Assembly (NCBI RefSeq): GCF_002015075.1
Contig: NZ_MUXZ01000001.1
Coordinates: forward strand, 1 to 64,000
Length of the DNA stretch: 64,000 bases
From: Canicola haemoglobinophilus
Lineage (GTDB): Bacteria > Pseudomonadota > Gammaproteobacteria > Enterobacterales > Pasteurellaceae
Reading direction: 5' to 3'
Positions 17,797 to 27,550 of the stretch are shown piece by piece (the first letter of the stretch is position 1; each line of letters starts with the position of its first letter). A program made the translations under genes and the position numbers. Under the pieces are notes generated by a model. That model was given only the letters and a program-made list of their open reading frames with translations, did not search any database and had not been told where the DNA came from.

Positions 17797-20307
17797 TTAT
17801 GAGAGTGCAAGGCGACTGTGGAAAGGCACGATTTTTGTTCCACCATTGCAATCTGGTAATAATTGATAAAATTGTGGATAGTTAAAATTATGTTGCACGA
17901 TTTTATATGGATTGTTGTGTTGATCCAAGCTTGCTGATTGATAAATTTGATTTATCTCATGAATTTTCTGTTCTTTAGAACCCTCACAACGTCGATAAAT
18001 TTCAATATGGTTTTGTTCATCTAAAATATACACGTTAAAACTTTTATCCTCGTTATCTTCAAAGAAAAATTGTAGGAAACCTTCACTTGCAAAAGCATCC
18101 ATCTCATAAGGATAATGTTTTTGCTCTGATAAAAGTGCGGTTTCTTTTTCTTCAATTGTATTGCGTAGCTCATTATCAAAGACGCTATTATTAATTGAGG
18201 CATTGTGCATTTCTTGTAAACTTAAACCACGCTCCTCAAAGAAGAATTGCCAGTTTTTACCAGCTACTCGTAGCATGTTGTTTTTTGGTGCATCAGCATC
18301 ACCAATACGTATTTCAATGCATTTTTTGAACAATACTTGGACAATATTGCGTAGCGTTTTTTGGTAATGTTGGCTATAACAAAAAACGTTAATTGACTGA
18401 GGTGGTGTCGATCCAGGATAAATTTTATTTGATAGCACTTTTAGGGCTAATAAAATGGCATTTGCACCTTCAAAATGTAAAGTGCGGATCTCATTCCAGA
18501 TATTTCTATAAGTGAGATCAATACTTCCTACAAGACTTTCCTCTGAAGGTCCGAAACTGAATAAATCACTTGGTAAAATCGTGGATTTACTTTGTAGTAA
18601 ATGCCTTGTTGGGTCGTTAGTTAAATTAACAGTGACAAAGAGATTTTTAATTTCGCATTGTTGTGTTAATTCTTCGTTAGTCGCCTTTGTAGCCCTTGTG
18701 GCAGGAAAAGATAAGCGTAAATCTGCAACAAAATGGCGCAGAGTTTCTACTGATACGCTATTGCTATGAATATACAATGAAGTGGTTGGTGTAAGTAGAC
18801 CATTGAAATAAGCCCATGCGACAAGTTTATTTAGATTTTCGCCATACTCCATATAACGTTTTTGACAAAATCCTTGCACATCTGGTTTTTGTGTTACTAG
18901 ATACCACCCAGCTTTAAAGAATTTACTTTGTTTTACTTCAATAAAAGTTAAGTGGGGTTCTGATAAATCCAAGGAAATGGCCTGATTTAGCAAAGTTATT
19001 TTTCCTGGCAGCTCTTCAAATGCTGTATAAAGTTTTCTGGTCAATATCGAAATATCTTGCGGCATGATGCTCGCATTCACATTATATTTGCGCCCGAAAT
19101 TGATGAGATTTCGGTAGCTAAACATAAGGTATTGCATCAGGTCGTTATGACTTTCCTTAACTTTTTTTATTTTCCATGTTTTGCGTTGGTTTAAGTTCTG
19201 AATAAGTCTGTCAGACCAGTTCCACTGCTGTATGAGTTGATTCAGTTTTTCTACACGCCAATTGTTTTCTTGTTTTTGAGAGCTGTATTCACTGGCTTTC
19301 ATATAAAAGCAACGTCTGACAAAATCTAGTCTTTTGAATTCTTTTAAATGAGTTAAAAATGCACTCACACGGTCTAGCATGGCTAAATAAGGGTCATAAT
19401 GATAGTTAAGATCATTATTGAGTAAGCGGCGCTTGAATTCTTGTGCAATTAAGTGCGTATTTGGATATTCATAAGAATAGCTTTCTAGCAGCAAGATTTT
19501 GAGAACAGACTTATAAGGCGAGTCGATACCTTTGTATAATTGCCATAAACTTGCACCGAAATATTCGTTTGCCGAAAAAGCACTAAGGCAACCAAAGTCT
19601 ACCCAGTCTTCTATATTTATCTGTTTGGTTTTTATTAAGCGATTGACTTCGGAACCATAATCTTGTTCATTTTCTACTTTTAGATGTAACCAAAGAAGTG
19701 GTTTACCAGCAAGGCGAATAACGGAGCGATAAAACTCCTCTAGTAAGAGCATATATTGTGCAGAGCCACTGTTTTCTGAGGTTAGCGCATCGGCATAACG
19801 AAAACTACGAAAGCGTTGTTGATCCATTAAGTAGAGATTAATTTCCACGCCAAGATTTTTTGCCCATTGTTGTAGTTTATTGTTTTTTTGCGTGAGTTGT
19901 TCTTTTTCTTCTAGGCTAAGATCTTCTCTGTGGCAGATCCAAATATCTAAGTCTGAATTTGGTGTTTGGCTGATAGAGCCGATACTCCCCATAACATAAA
20001 CACCTAAAATAGGCGTATAAGTTAGGTTTTCTAATTGTGCTAAATGATCGCTCAGGTGCTCAAAATCGCTATGGGTAAGATGAGTTGCTAGAAATTTTTG
20101 CTGATAGTCTGACAACTCAAAGTCAGCGATACCATGTGGTGCCTCTGGGATGTAACCAGCCATTGATGGATGATTAATATGTAGTAATAAGGTAATGAGT
20201 TGTAATACTTGTTGGAAATTTACTGAAGTTGAGGCCAATGCTCTTTCTAAACGTAATTGATCAATAAATTCAACTTGTTTCTTCGCTGTTTGGAGATCGT
20301 ATTTCAA
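17797..20307 (-). CDS. cyaA: Class I adenylate cyclase
   Basis: This 836-aa enzyme makes cAMP and in Haemophilus drives both sugar control and competence through CRP. The N-terminal nucleotidyltransferase core has GSISQTPNSDLDIWI near residue 108, with the two metal-binding Asp. The C-terminal half is the regulatory region of enterobacterial-type CyaA. The start codon is a TTG at 20307 preceded by AGGGA; a weak TTG start is also known for E. coli cyaA. narP lies immediately downstream. Its product would feed the CRP-like sites seen at the iol promoters. Confidence 0.95.
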   Translation of the reverse strand: MKYDLQTAKKQVEFIDQLRLERALASTSVNFQQVLQLITLLLHINHPSMAGYIPEAPHGIADFELSDYQQKFLATHLTHSDFEHLSDHLAQLENLTYTPILGVYVMGSIGSISQTPNSDLDIWICHREDLSLEEKEQLTQKNNKLQQWAKNLGVEINLYLMDQQRFRSFRYADALTSENSGSAQYMLLLEEFYRSVIRLAGKPLLWLHLKVENEQDYGSEVNRLIKTKQINIEDWVDFGCLSAFSANEYFGASLWQLYKGIDSPYKSVLKILLLESYSYEYPNTHLIAQEFKRRLLNNDLNYHYDPYLAMLDRVSAFLTHLKEFKRLDFVRRCFYMKASEYSSQKQENNWRVEKLNQLIQQWNWSDRLIQNLNQRKTWKIKKVKESHNDLMQYLMFSYRNLINFGRKYNVNASIMPQDISILTRKLYTAFEELPGKITLLNQAISLDLSEPHLTFIEVKQSKFFKAGWYLVTQKPDVQGFCQKRYMEYGENLNKLVAWAYFNGLLTPTTSLYIHSNSVSVETLRHFVADLRLSFPATRATKATNEELTQQCEIKNLFVTVNLTNDPTRHLLQSKSTILPSDLFSFGPSEESLVGSIDLTYRNIWNEIRTLHFEGANAILLALKVLSNKIYPGSTPPQSINVFCYSQHYQKTLRNIVQVLFKKCIEIRIGDADAPKNNMLRVAGKNWQFFFEERGLSLQEMHNASINNSVFDNELRNTIEEKETALLSEQKHYPYEMDAFASEGFLQFFFEDNEDKSFNVYILDEQNHIEIYRRCEGSKEQKIHEINQIYQSASLDQHNNPYKIVQHNFNYPQFYQLLPDCNGGTKIVPFHSRLALS

Positions 20308-20461
20308 GTTATTCCCTACTTGGATAAATTAATCGCGCTTACTCTATCACTCCCCTTGTGTGAAAGCAAAAAATTCGAGCAAAAATTTAAATCTACACTG
20401 ACATTTAATAGCAACAGTGATAGGATATTGCGGTTACAAGTCTAATCTAAATTTCTATGCG

Positions 20462-20786
20462 ATGAATATTAAAAAGACCGTAAAAATTGCTACTCGACAA
20501 AGTCCATTAGCATTATGGTAAGCAACTTATGTCAAAGATTGCTTGCAACGATTTTATCCTCTTTTAAGCGTAGAGCTCATTCCTATCGTCACAAAGGGGG
20601 ATGTCATTTTAGATACTCCATTAGCCAAAATTGGTGGAAAGGGATTATTTGTAAATTACATTATCTTCAGAGCTTGAATTATCTCAAAGTGCGGTACAAA
20701 AAGCGGAAGAATTAGGCATTAATATTGCAGAGCAATTATTACAACAGGGTGCAGATAAGATTTTACAAGCTATTTGTCAATCATAG
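20462..20786 (+). pseudogene. hemC: hemC remnant (porphobilinogen deaminase)
   Basis: The ATG at 20462 begins a HemC N-terminus (KIATRQSPLALW), but the next codon is TAA at 20519 where HemC has Gln. The frame then continues with recognisable HemC (ELIPIVTKGDVILDTPLAKIGGKGLFV) until about 20656. There the rest of the catalytic domain, roughly 200 codons, is missing and a further stop follows. The last 40 or so codons (KAEELGINIAEQLLQQGADKI) survive up to 20786 in another frame. At least two independent lesions make it non-functional. hemD starts 27 bp downstream and still has its ribosome site. Confidence 0.92.
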
Positions 20787-20813
20787 TTGAGAGAAAGATA
20801 GAAAGGAGAGTCA

Positions 20814-21560
20814 ATGGCAGTTTTAATTACGCGTCCCGGTGAGCGAGGAAAACAGCTTGTTGATATGCTTAATAAAACAGGGGCTATGGCAATCCACTTA
20901 CCACTTATTTCTATCGTCGCAGGACAAGAATTAAATCAACTACCCAATAAATTACAACAATTGAACGCTGGTGATTATGTCTTTGTCGTATCTCAACACG
21001 CTGTGGAATATGCACAGCGAACTTTAAGTTCAGCAGGTTTCTATTGGCGTGCAGATTTACATTACTTTACCGTTGGACAACGAACTGCAGAATATTTTGC
21101 GAGTCAAACGGGAAATTCAGTGCATTATCCTATTGAGCAAGAAAATAGTGAAGGTTTGTTGGATTTGCCACAAATGCAGGATTTACAAGGTAAAAATGTG
21201 CTGATTTTGCGTGGTAATGGTGGTCGCGAATTCGTTGCTGAACAAGTCGTTTTGCGAGGCGCTAAAGTTGAAATGTTAGAATGCTATCAACGAACACCTG
21301 TTGAATATAATAATTTAGAACAGATTAGTCTATGTCAGCGTATTGGTGTAGATACAATTGTTGTAACAAGCTTAGAGATTTTAAATTATTTAGTGGCGCT
21401 TGTGCCAAATGCGGAGGCAAGTTGGTTATTAAATTGTCGTTTAGTGACAGTAAGTCAACGTATTGCAGCATTGGCCAAAAGTATTGGCTGGACCCATATT
21501 GTTGTATCTGAGAAGGCAGATAATTCGAGTATTTTCAAAGCATTACAAAATAATGGCTAA
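20814..21560 (+). CDS. hemD: Uroporphyrinogen-III synthase, probably without a pathway
   Basis: A 248-aa protein of normal HemD length with the bilobal family pattern: VLITRPGERGKQL at the start, FVVSQHAVEYA, LILRGNGGREF, CYQRTPVEY, and a C-terminal VVSEKADNSSIFKAL. HemD closes hydroxymethylbilane to uroporphyrinogen III. With hemC destroyed just upstream there should be no substrate unless HemC is encoded elsewhere. The frame is intact and AAGGAGAG precedes the ATG, so it is either a recent orphan or kept for operon translation into hemX. Confidence 0.9.
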   Translation: MAVLITRPGERGKQLVDMLNKTGAMAIHLPLISIVAGQELNQLPNKLQQLNAGDYVFVVSQHAVEYAQRTLSSAGFYWRADLHYFTVGQRTAEYFASQTGNSVHYPIEQENSEGLLDLPQMQDLQGKNVLILRGNGGREFVAEQVVLRGAKVEMLECYQRTPVEYNNLEQISLCQRIGVDTIVVTSLEILNYLVALVPNAEASWLLNCRLVTVSQRIAALAKSIGWTHIVVSEKADNSSIFKALQNNG

Positions 21561-21588
21561 AAATTCATTTGATTAAGGAATAAAAATT

Positions 21589-22986
21589 ATGGCTAAAAAA
21601 CATTCATCTTCTTCAAAGTTAAGTGAAGAAAAAAAGGATAATGTATTAATACAAGAGCCAGTTTTAGAGGCTGAATTACAACATGAGGAAGTGCCTGCAA
21701 ATAATATTTCTGAGCAAGAAAATCAAGCTCAACGGGAAACTTTCTTAAATAAGGAGCATGTGATGGAAAGAGAAGATGAACAGGTTGTAGAAAAGGCAGT
21801 TGAAACTAAAGTTGAACCTAGAGTAGAAACTGTGGTAGTGAAAAAAGGTGGGACTGCAATTGCACTGTTAGCCTTGTTGGTTGCCTTGGGGATTGGTGGT
21901 ACAGGCTATTATTTTGGTCAACAAAAAGTAGACGAAATTCAACAAAAACTGACCGCACTTGGTCAGCCAGAAAGCTCTGTCCAAACAGAAAATCATGAGA
22001 AGTTGCAGGCAGCCTTTGAGGAATATAAAAATTCTGTCACTCAGAAGATTGATCTGTTAGAGAATGAAATTGCTAGAAAAGATCATTCAATCCAAGGCTT
22101 ACAGGCTCAAGTAAATAAATTAGATGCTGTAGGTAAGGTTGAGCAACCAACTGATTGGTTATTATCTGAAACAGATTTCTTGCTAAATAATGCCTTGCGT
22201 AAACTTGTATTGGATAATGATGTGGATACTGCTATTTCATTATTAAAAGTTGCAGATGAAACTCTTGCGAAAGTGAATGATCCAAAAGTCATCAGTGCCC
22301 GTCAGGCAATTAATGCAGATTTAAAACAACTGTTATCCGTCAATAACGTTGATCAAAATGCCATCATGCAGCATTTATCACAATTAGCTAATGGTGTTGA
22401 TGAATTGGTTGTATTAAATGTGAATTTTGATGAGCAAGAGAATGTGCAATTAAGTGACTCTGTAGAAGATTGGAAAGCAAATGCAGAAAAAAGTGCACTC
22501 TCTTTTTTGAATCATTTTATTCGCGTAAAACCTCGCAATGTGAATTCAAAAGAATTGCTTGCGCCAAATCAAGATATTTATTTGCGTGAAAATATTCGTT
22601 TACGTTTACAAATTGCGATTATGGCAGTTCCTCGTCAGCAAAATGATTTATACAAGCAATCACTTGAAATGGTGAGTTCTTGGGTAAGAAGTTATTTTGA
22701 TACGAATACTGAAGTGGCGCAAAACTTCTTAAAAGAGATTGATGAGTTGGCTGAGCAGTCTATTTATGTGGATGTGCCAAATCAATTAACTAGTCTTGTT
22801 GTGTTAGATAAGTTACTCAATAAACAACCATTGCCAGTACAGAAAATTGAAATTGCAGTGGATAAGGATTTAGTGGGGACTCCTGAAACTAAAGAAAGTA
22901 AGGTAAGTGAAGAAAGCAAAGATGCTCAGGAAACAAGTTCTGAGCCAAAAACTGATGAGCAACCAGCTCAAGAGCAAGCACAGTAA
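21589..22986 (+). CDS. hemX: HemX, membrane protein of the hemCDXY operon
   Basis: This 465-aa protein has a highly charged N-terminal tail rich in Glu and Lys, one membrane segment at about residues 88-108 (GGTAIALLALLVALGIGG) and a predicted coiled coil just after it. The main domain is periplasmic and alpha-helical. It has often been named uroporphyrin-III methyltransferase but lacks that catalytic fold; its true role is unknown. It is retained with hemY in heme-auxotrophic relatives, which argues for a role outside heme synthesis. It carries an uptake signal at 21952. Confidence 0.88.
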   Translation: MAKKHSSSSKLSEEKKDNVLIQEPVLEAELQHEEVPANNISEQENQAQRETFLNKEHVMEREDEQVVEKAVETKVEPRVETVVVKKGGTAIALLALLVALGIGGTGYYFGQQKVDEIQQKLTALGQPESSVQTENHEKLQAAFEEYKNSVTQKIDLLENEIARKDHSIQGLQAQVNKLDAVGKVEQPTDWLLSETDFLLNNALRKLVLDNDVDTAISLLKVADETLAKVNDPKVISARQAINADLKQLLSVNNVDQNAIMQHLSQLANGVDELVVLNVNFDEQENVQLSDSVEDWKANAEKSALSFLNHFIRVKPRNVNSKELLAPNQDIYLRENIRLRLQIAIMAVPRQQNDLYKQSLEMVSSWVRSYFDTNTEVAQNFLKEIDELAEQSIYVDVPNQLTSLVVLDKLLNKQPLPVQKIEIAVDKDLVGTPETKESKVSEESKDAQETSSEPKTDEQPAQEQAQ

Positions 22987-23000
22987 GAGGAGAATAGGGT

Positions 23001-24275
23001 ATGTTTAGAGCGCTATTTTTAATGCTGGTCTTGCTAGGTGGATTGATTGGTGGACCTTATTTATCTGGTAAACAAGGTTATGTGTTAATTCAAACAGCAG
23101 GTTATAACATCGAAATGTCAATTACGATGTTAGTAGTTTTCTTCGTTATTTTAATGGCGGTGGTTTATCTCATTGAATGGGTAATTACACGTTTCTTCCG
23201 TTTGAGCAGCAATACATACGGTTGGTTCTCTCGCCGTAAACGCCTCAAAGCACAACGTCAAACTTTAGAGGGTTTGGTGAAGATGAACGAAGGCGATTAT
23301 TCTAAAGCAGAAAAATTGATTGGTAAAAATGCAAAACATTCAGATGAGCCTGTATTGAATTTAATTAAAGCAGCAGAGGCTGCACAAAATCGAGGTGATG
23401 ATTTTGCTGCAAACCGTTATTTAATTGAAGCAACAGACTTAGCTGGTACAGATAGTTTAATTGTTGAAATTGCTCGTACCCGAATTTTATTGCAACAAAA
23501 TAAACTTCCAGCCGCACGCAGTTCTGTAGATAGTTTATTGGAGATGACTTCTCGTAATAAGGAAGTATTAAAACTTGCAGTAAAAATTTACTTAAAATCC
23601 AATGCGTTCCATGCATTAGATAAAATTTTAGATCAAATTGAAAAAGCAGGTCTTTACTCTTCCGAAGAATTTACCGCACTTCAACGCAAAGTCGAAGATG
23701 GTTTATTAGATGAGAAGATGAATGAAGAAGGTGTTGATGGTCTATTACGTTGGTGGGATGAGCAACCTCGTAAACGTCGCAATGATTTATATGTGAAAGT
23801 GGGCTTAATTCGCCGCTTACTTGATAGTGACGATCACGAAAGTGCTTATGCATTAGCGATTGAAGCATTGAAAAAAGCGGAAACTGGTAGTGAAATTAAT
23901 ACCGCACTTTGTGCTCAAATCACACGTTTACAGCCAGAAGATAATAGTAAATTATTAAAACTTCTAGAAAAACGAGTAAAACAAGCAAATGATAAAGATT
24001 GTTGCTGTGTCAATCGTGCTTTAGGTTATCTGTATGTGCGCAATGATAATTTTGCTAAAGCCGCGGATGTCTTTAAGAAAGTGTTGGAGAATAAAGCGAG
24101 CTTACAGGGAAATGACATTACAATGGCAGGTTATGTGTTTGAGCAAGCAGGTGAACTTGAATTAGCCCAAAAAGTTCGAGCTGAAGGTTTAAGATCTGCG
24201 ATGTCAATCAAGGAGCAGGAAGTTGAGGTCGCTGAAAAAATAGCGGAAAATCCAACCGCTCTTTTAGAAAAATAA
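23001..24275 (+). CDS. hemY: HemY, TPR membrane protein
   Basis: A 424-aa inner-membrane protein with two N-terminal transmembrane segments (about residues 3-20 and 40-62) and a long helical, TPR-like domain (for example YLYVRNDNFAKAADVFKKVLENK near 345-370). It is the proteobacterial HemY, unrelated to the Bacillus oxidase of the same name. It lies 14 bp after hemX and is surely co-transcribed. Two uptake signals lie in the gene (about 23672 and 23901). A good terminator follows. Confidence 0.9.
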   Translation: MFRALFLMLVLLGGLIGGPYLSGKQGYVLIQTAGYNIEMSITMLVVFFVILMAVVYLIEWVITRFFRLSSNTYGWFSRRKRLKAQRQTLEGLVKMNEGDYSKAEKLIGKNAKHSDEPVLNLIKAAEAAQNRGDDFAANRYLIEATDLAGTDSLIVEIARTRILLQQNKLPAARSSVDSLLEMTSRNKEVLKLAVKIYLKSNAFHALDKILDQIEKAGLYSSEEFTALQRKVEDGLLDEKMNEEGVDGLLRWWDEQPRKRRNDLYVKVGLIRRLLDSDDHESAYALAIEALKKAETGSEINTALCAQITRLQPEDNSKLLKLLEKRVKQANDKDCCCVNRALGYLYVRNDNFAKAADVFKKVLENKASLQGNDITMAGYVFEQAGELELAQKVRAEGLRSAMSIKEQEVEVAEKIAENPTALLEK

Positions 24276-24295
24276 TCCTAAAATAAAGATAAATG

Positions 24296-24330
24296 AATGC
24301 CCTTAGTTATGAATAATTAAGGGCATTTTT
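24296..24330. terminator. Bidirectional terminator between hemY and dusA
   Basis: AATGCCCTTA pairs with TAAGGGCATT, followed by T6; A-rich flanks allow use in both directions. Confidence 0.85.
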
Positions 24331-24336
24331 TATGCG

Positions 24337-25359
24337 TTATTTTTCTTCAACGAAAGAGAGCGCTTTTTCAATCACTTCTACACCAGCATGAGCTTTATGC
24401 GCATTTTCGCTAATATAACGACGCCATTGTCGAGCGCCTTTACATTGCTGGAAAGCCCCTAACATGTGTCGAGCAATATGGTTAAGATAAACACCTTGGC
24501 TAAGCTGCTGCTCTATATAAGGGAACATTTTTTCGACCGCTTGTCTTGGTGTAACAATTGCGCAAGTTGGATCAAATAAGGCTTGGTCAATATAACCTAA
24601 TAAAGCGGGGTTTTGATAAGCCTCACGCCCAACCATTATACCATCCACATGATGAAGATGTTGTTGAATTTCCTCAATGGTTTTAATCCCACCGTTAATG
24701 CTAATCAACAAATGAGGAAAGTCTTTTTTCAATTGATAGACTCGTTCATAGTTGAGCGGTGGAATTTCGCGATTTTCCTTTGGACTCAATCCAGATAACC
24801 AAGCTTTTCTAGCGTGAACAATGAACTCTTGGCAACCAGCGCTATGTACTTTTTGTACGAAATCACACAAAAATTCATAGCTATCAAATTCATCAATACC
24901 AATACGAGTTTTTACCGTAACAGGAATATTGACCGCACTTTGCATTTGCGTTACACATTGTGCAACTAAATCTGCTTTCCCCATAAGACAAGCACCAAAC
25001 ATGCCATTTTGTACTCGATCAGAAGGACAACCAACATTTAAATTGATTTCTTGATAGCCACGTTCTTCAGCTTTTTTTGCACAATATTGCAACTGTCCAG
25101 GATCGCTACCGCCAAGTTGTAATGCGACCGGGTTTTCAGCAACATCATAATCAAGATGATCATATTTGGCATGAATGATGGCTCCCGTTGTGACCATTTC
25201 CGTATAGAGCAAAGTGTGTTGGGTAAATTGGCGATGAAAATAACGGCAATGACGGGTTGTCCAATCTAACATGGGGGCAACAGAAAAACGACCTCGATAA
25301 AAATGATTGGATGAGGTAGAAGATGCAGAAAAGTGCGGTAGATTTTTTTCTTGTTTCAT
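24337..25359 (-). CDS. dusA: tRNA-dihydrouridine(20/20a) synthase
   Basis: A 340-aa flavoprotein that reduces U20/U20a in tRNA. The FMN-binding TIM barrel begins with RFSVAPMLDWTTRHCRYF. NLNVGCPSDRVQNGMFGACLM holds the catalytic Cys, VTVKTRIGID and EFIVHARKAWLSGLSPKENR follow, and INGGIKT lies near the phosphate site. These match DusA rather than DusB/C. It is transcribed away from the S10 operon. An uptake signal core overlaps the 5' end of the coding sequence (about 25332). Confidence 0.94.
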   Translation of the reverse strand: MKQEKNLPHFSASSTSSNHFYRGRFSVAPMLDWTTRHCRYFHRQFTQHTLLYTEMVTTGAIIHAKYDHLDYDVAENPVALQLGGSDPGQLQYCAKKAEERGYQEINLNVGCPSDRVQNGMFGACLMGKADLVAQCVTQMQSAVNIPVTVKTRIGIDEFDSYEFLCDFVQKVHSAGCQEFIVHARKAWLSGLSPKENREIPPLNYERVYQLKKDFPHLLISINGGIKTIEEIQQHLHHVDGIMVGREAYQNPALLGYIDQALFDPTCAIVTPRQAVEKMFPYIEQQLSQGVYLNHIARHMLGAFQQCKGARQWRRYISENAHKAHAGVEVIEKALSFVEEK

Positions 25360-25441
25360 TAAGTATTTTCTAGGTTAAGTTGAGATAAATATCACAGTGG
25401 CAGAAATTATAGCTTGAATTGCTTATTTTTTGAAAAAACAT

Positions 25442-25470
25442 TTGCAAGATAGGCACGATCCCAGTATAAT
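25442..25470 (+). promoter_or_regulatory. S10 operon promoter
   Basis: TTGCAA at 25442-25447 and a perfect TATAAT at 25465-25470 with a 17-bp spacer. This would start a leader of about 180 nt before rpsJ. Confidence 0.85.
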
Positions 25471-25599
25471 CCACGAGCTTTCGATATGAGAGCCGTTTAA
25501 TGTAATCATTTATTAAACGAGTATTACGATATGTAATGCATAACAATGTTCTCGATTTGAGGACTAAATAAGGTATGACTGTGCCCCCTTGATGTAGTT

Positions 25600-25624
25600 T
25601 ATCGAGCGGTGGTTCGGTTTTTTT
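25600..25624 (+). promoter_or_regulatory. S10 leader hairpin, candidate L4-controlled attenuator
   Basis: CGAGC (25603-25607) pairs with GTTCG (25612-25616) around GGTG, followed by G and a T7 run. The position resembles the HE hairpin at which L4 attenuates the E. coli S10 operon. L4 control here is inferred. Confidence 0.5.
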
Positions 25625-25655
25625 ATTAGCTAATTTTTAATGGAGCTCTGGTCTA

Positions 25656-25967
25656 ATGCAGAACCAAAGAATCCGTATCCGCTTAAAAGCATTTGATCAT
25701 CGTTTAATCGATCAATCTACAGCGGAGATCGTAGAAACAGCTAAACGTACTGGTGCACAAGTTCGTGGTCCAATACCTTTACCAACTCGTAAAGAGCGTT
25801 TTACCGTGTTGATTTCTCCACACGTAAACAAAGACGCACGTGACCAATACGAAATTCGTACACACAAACGTTTAGTAGATATCGTAGAGCCAACAGAAAA
25901 AACTGTTGATGCATTAATGCGTTTAGATTTGGCTGCCGGCGTTGACGTGCAGATCAGCCTAGGTTAA
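25656..25967 (+). CDS. rpsJ: 30S ribosomal protein S10
   Basis: 103 aa, the same length as the E. coli protein, with the start [19 protein letters not shown] and the [14 protein letters not shown] loop. S10 binds the 30S head and, with NusB, antitermination complexes. It is the first gene of the S10 operon, with a long leader upstream. GGAG lies ahead of the ATG. Confidence 0.98.
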
Positions 25968-25983
25968 TTAAGAGGTTATTACA

Positions 25984-26610
25984 ATGATTGGTTTAGTCGG
26001 TCGTAAAGTTGGTATGACCCGTATCTTCAATGAAGATGGCGTGTCAGTTCCAGTTACCGTAATCGAAATCGAAGCCAACCGTGTGACTCAAGTTAAAACT
26101 CTTGAAAACGATGGCTATACTGCAATTCAAGTTACTACTGGTACTAAAAAAGCTAGTCGTGTAACTAAGCCTGAAGCAGGTCATTTCGTTAAAGCAGGTG
26201 TTGAAGCTGGTCGCGGTTTATGGGAATTTCGTACTGAAGGTGAAGAATTCACTTTAGGTCAAGAAATCAACGTAGACATCTTCACTGATGTTAAAAAAGT
26301 AGATGTTACTGGTACATCAAAAGGTAAAGGTTTCCAAGGTGGTGTTAAACGTTGGAACTTCCGTACTCAAGATGCTACTCATGGTAACTCTTTATCACAC
26401 CGTGTTCTTGGTTCTATTGGTCAAAACCAAACTCCAGGTCGTGTGTTTAAAGGTAAAAAAATGGCTGGACACTTAGGTGCTGAGCGTGTAACTGTTCAAT
26501 CACTTGAAGTTGTTCGTGTAGATGCTGAGCGTAAATTATTATTAGTTAAAGGTTCTGTACCTGGTGCAACTAATAGTGATGTTATCGTTAAACCAGCAGT
26601 TAAAGCATAA
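25984..26610 (+). CDS. rplC: 50S ribosomal protein L3
   Basis: 208 aa, with the N-terminal MIGLVGRKVGMTRIF and the long loop that reaches the peptidyl-transferase centre, including the GNSLSHRVLGSIGQNQTPG segment whose Gln is methylated in enteric bacteria. It is an early-assembly protein near the 3' end of 23S rRNA. It sits 16 bp after rpsJ. Confidence 0.98.
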   Translation: MIGLVGRKVGMTRIFNEDGVSVPVTVIEIEANRVTQVKTLENDGYTAIQVTTGTKKASRVTKPEAGHFVKAGVEAGRGLWEFRTEGEEFTLGQEINVDIFTDVKKVDVTGTSKGKGFQGGVKRWNFRTQDATHGNSLSHRVLGSIGQNQTPGRVFKGKKMAGHLGAERVTVQSLEVVRVDAERKLLLVKGSVPGATNSDVIVKPAVKA

Positions 26611-26625
26611 GTCTAGGAGATAGAG

Positions 26626-27228
26626 ATGGAATTACAAGTTGTAGGTGCAAACGCACTAGCTGTTTCTGAAACTACCTTCGGACGTGAGTTTAATGAAGCG
26701 TTAATCCACCAAGTAGTTGTTGCTTATGCAGCAGGTGCTCGTCAAGGTTCTCGTGCACAAAAAACTCGTGCTGAAGTGTCTGGTTCAGGTAAAAAACCTT
26801 GGCGTCAAAAAGGTACTGGCCGTGCTCGTTCAGGTGATGTTAAATCACCAATCTGGCGTTCTGGTGGTGTGACTTTCGCAGCTAAACCACAAGATCACAG
26901 CCAAAAAGTGAACAAGAAAATGTACCGTGGTGCAATCAAAAGCATTCTTTCTGAATTAGTTCGTCAAGACCGTTTAGTGGTTGTTGAGAAATTTGAAATC
27001 GATGCACCAAAAACTAAAGTTTTAGTACAAAAATTAAAAGAATTAGCACTTGAAGATGTGTTAATTATCACAGCAAGCTTAGATGAAAATCTATTCTTAG
27101 CAGCACGTAACCTTTACAAAGTAGATGTGCGTGATGTTCAAGCTATCGATCCAGTGAGCTTAATCGCATTCGATAAAGTTGTTGTAACTGTAGATGCTGT
27201 GAAACAAATTGAGGAGATGTTCGCATGA
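26626..27228 (+). CDS. rplD: 50S ribosomal protein L4
   Basis: 200 aa. The extended loop (RQGSRAQKTRAEVSGSGKKPWRQKGTGRAR, about residues 44-73) lines the exit tunnel and is a known site of macrolide resistance changes; nothing odd is seen. L4 represses the S10 operon in E. coli. The stop overlaps the rplW start by 4 bp, so translation is coupled. Confidence 0.98.
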   Translation: MELQVVGANALAVSETTFGREFNEALIHQVVVAYAAGARQGSRAQKTRAEVSGSGKKPWRQKGTGRARSGDVKSPIWRSGGVTFAAKPQDHSQKVNKKMYRGAIKSILSELVRQDRLVVVEKFEIDAPKTKVLVQKLKELALEDVLIITASLDENLFLAARNLYKVDVRDVQAIDPVSLIAFDKVVVTVDAVKQIEEMFA

Positions 27229-27530
27229 TTCAACAAGAACGTTTGTTAAAAGTGTTAAGAGCACCTCACGTATCAGAAAAAGCAACAAATAACGCTGAAA
27301 AATCAAATACAATTGTTTTCAAAGTTGCTTTAGACGCAAATAAAGTCGAAATTGCAAATGCTGTTGAGCAATTATTTGAAGTGAAAGTGGACTCAGTTCG
27401 TACAGTGGTTGTTAAAGGTAAAACTAAACGCCGTGGTACTAAAATGGGTCAGCGTAGTGACTGGAAAAAAGCTTATGTTACTCTTCAAGAAGGTCAATCA
27501 CTTGACTTCGTTGAAGGTGCGGCTGAGTAA
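27225..27530 (+). CDS. rplW: 50S ribosomal protein L23
   Basis: 101 aa with the opening motif RLLKVLRAPHVSEKAT and the GKTKRRGTKMG loop that reaches into the tunnel. L23 is the docking site for trigger factor and SRP at the tunnel exit. It overlaps rplD (ATGA) and lies 20 bp ahead of rplB, which has a strong CGGAGGAG site. Confidence 0.98.
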   Translation: MIQQERLLKVLRAPHVSEKATNNAEKSNTIVFKVALDANKVEIANAVEQLFEVKVDSVRTVVVKGKTKRRGTKMGQRSDWKKAYVTLQEGQSLDFVEGAAE

Positions 27531-27550
27531 TTTCGGAGGAGAAGATATAA

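Noticed and set aside
17797..20307. Nucleotidyltransferase motif in cyaA as a defence CD-NTase
   Set aside because: Length, C-terminal domain and TTG start match housekeeping class I adenylate cyclase.
20462..20786. Possibility that hemC is intact with a single sequencing error
   Set aside because: Besides the TAA codon there is a deletion of about 200 codons and a second stop, so one error cannot rescue it.
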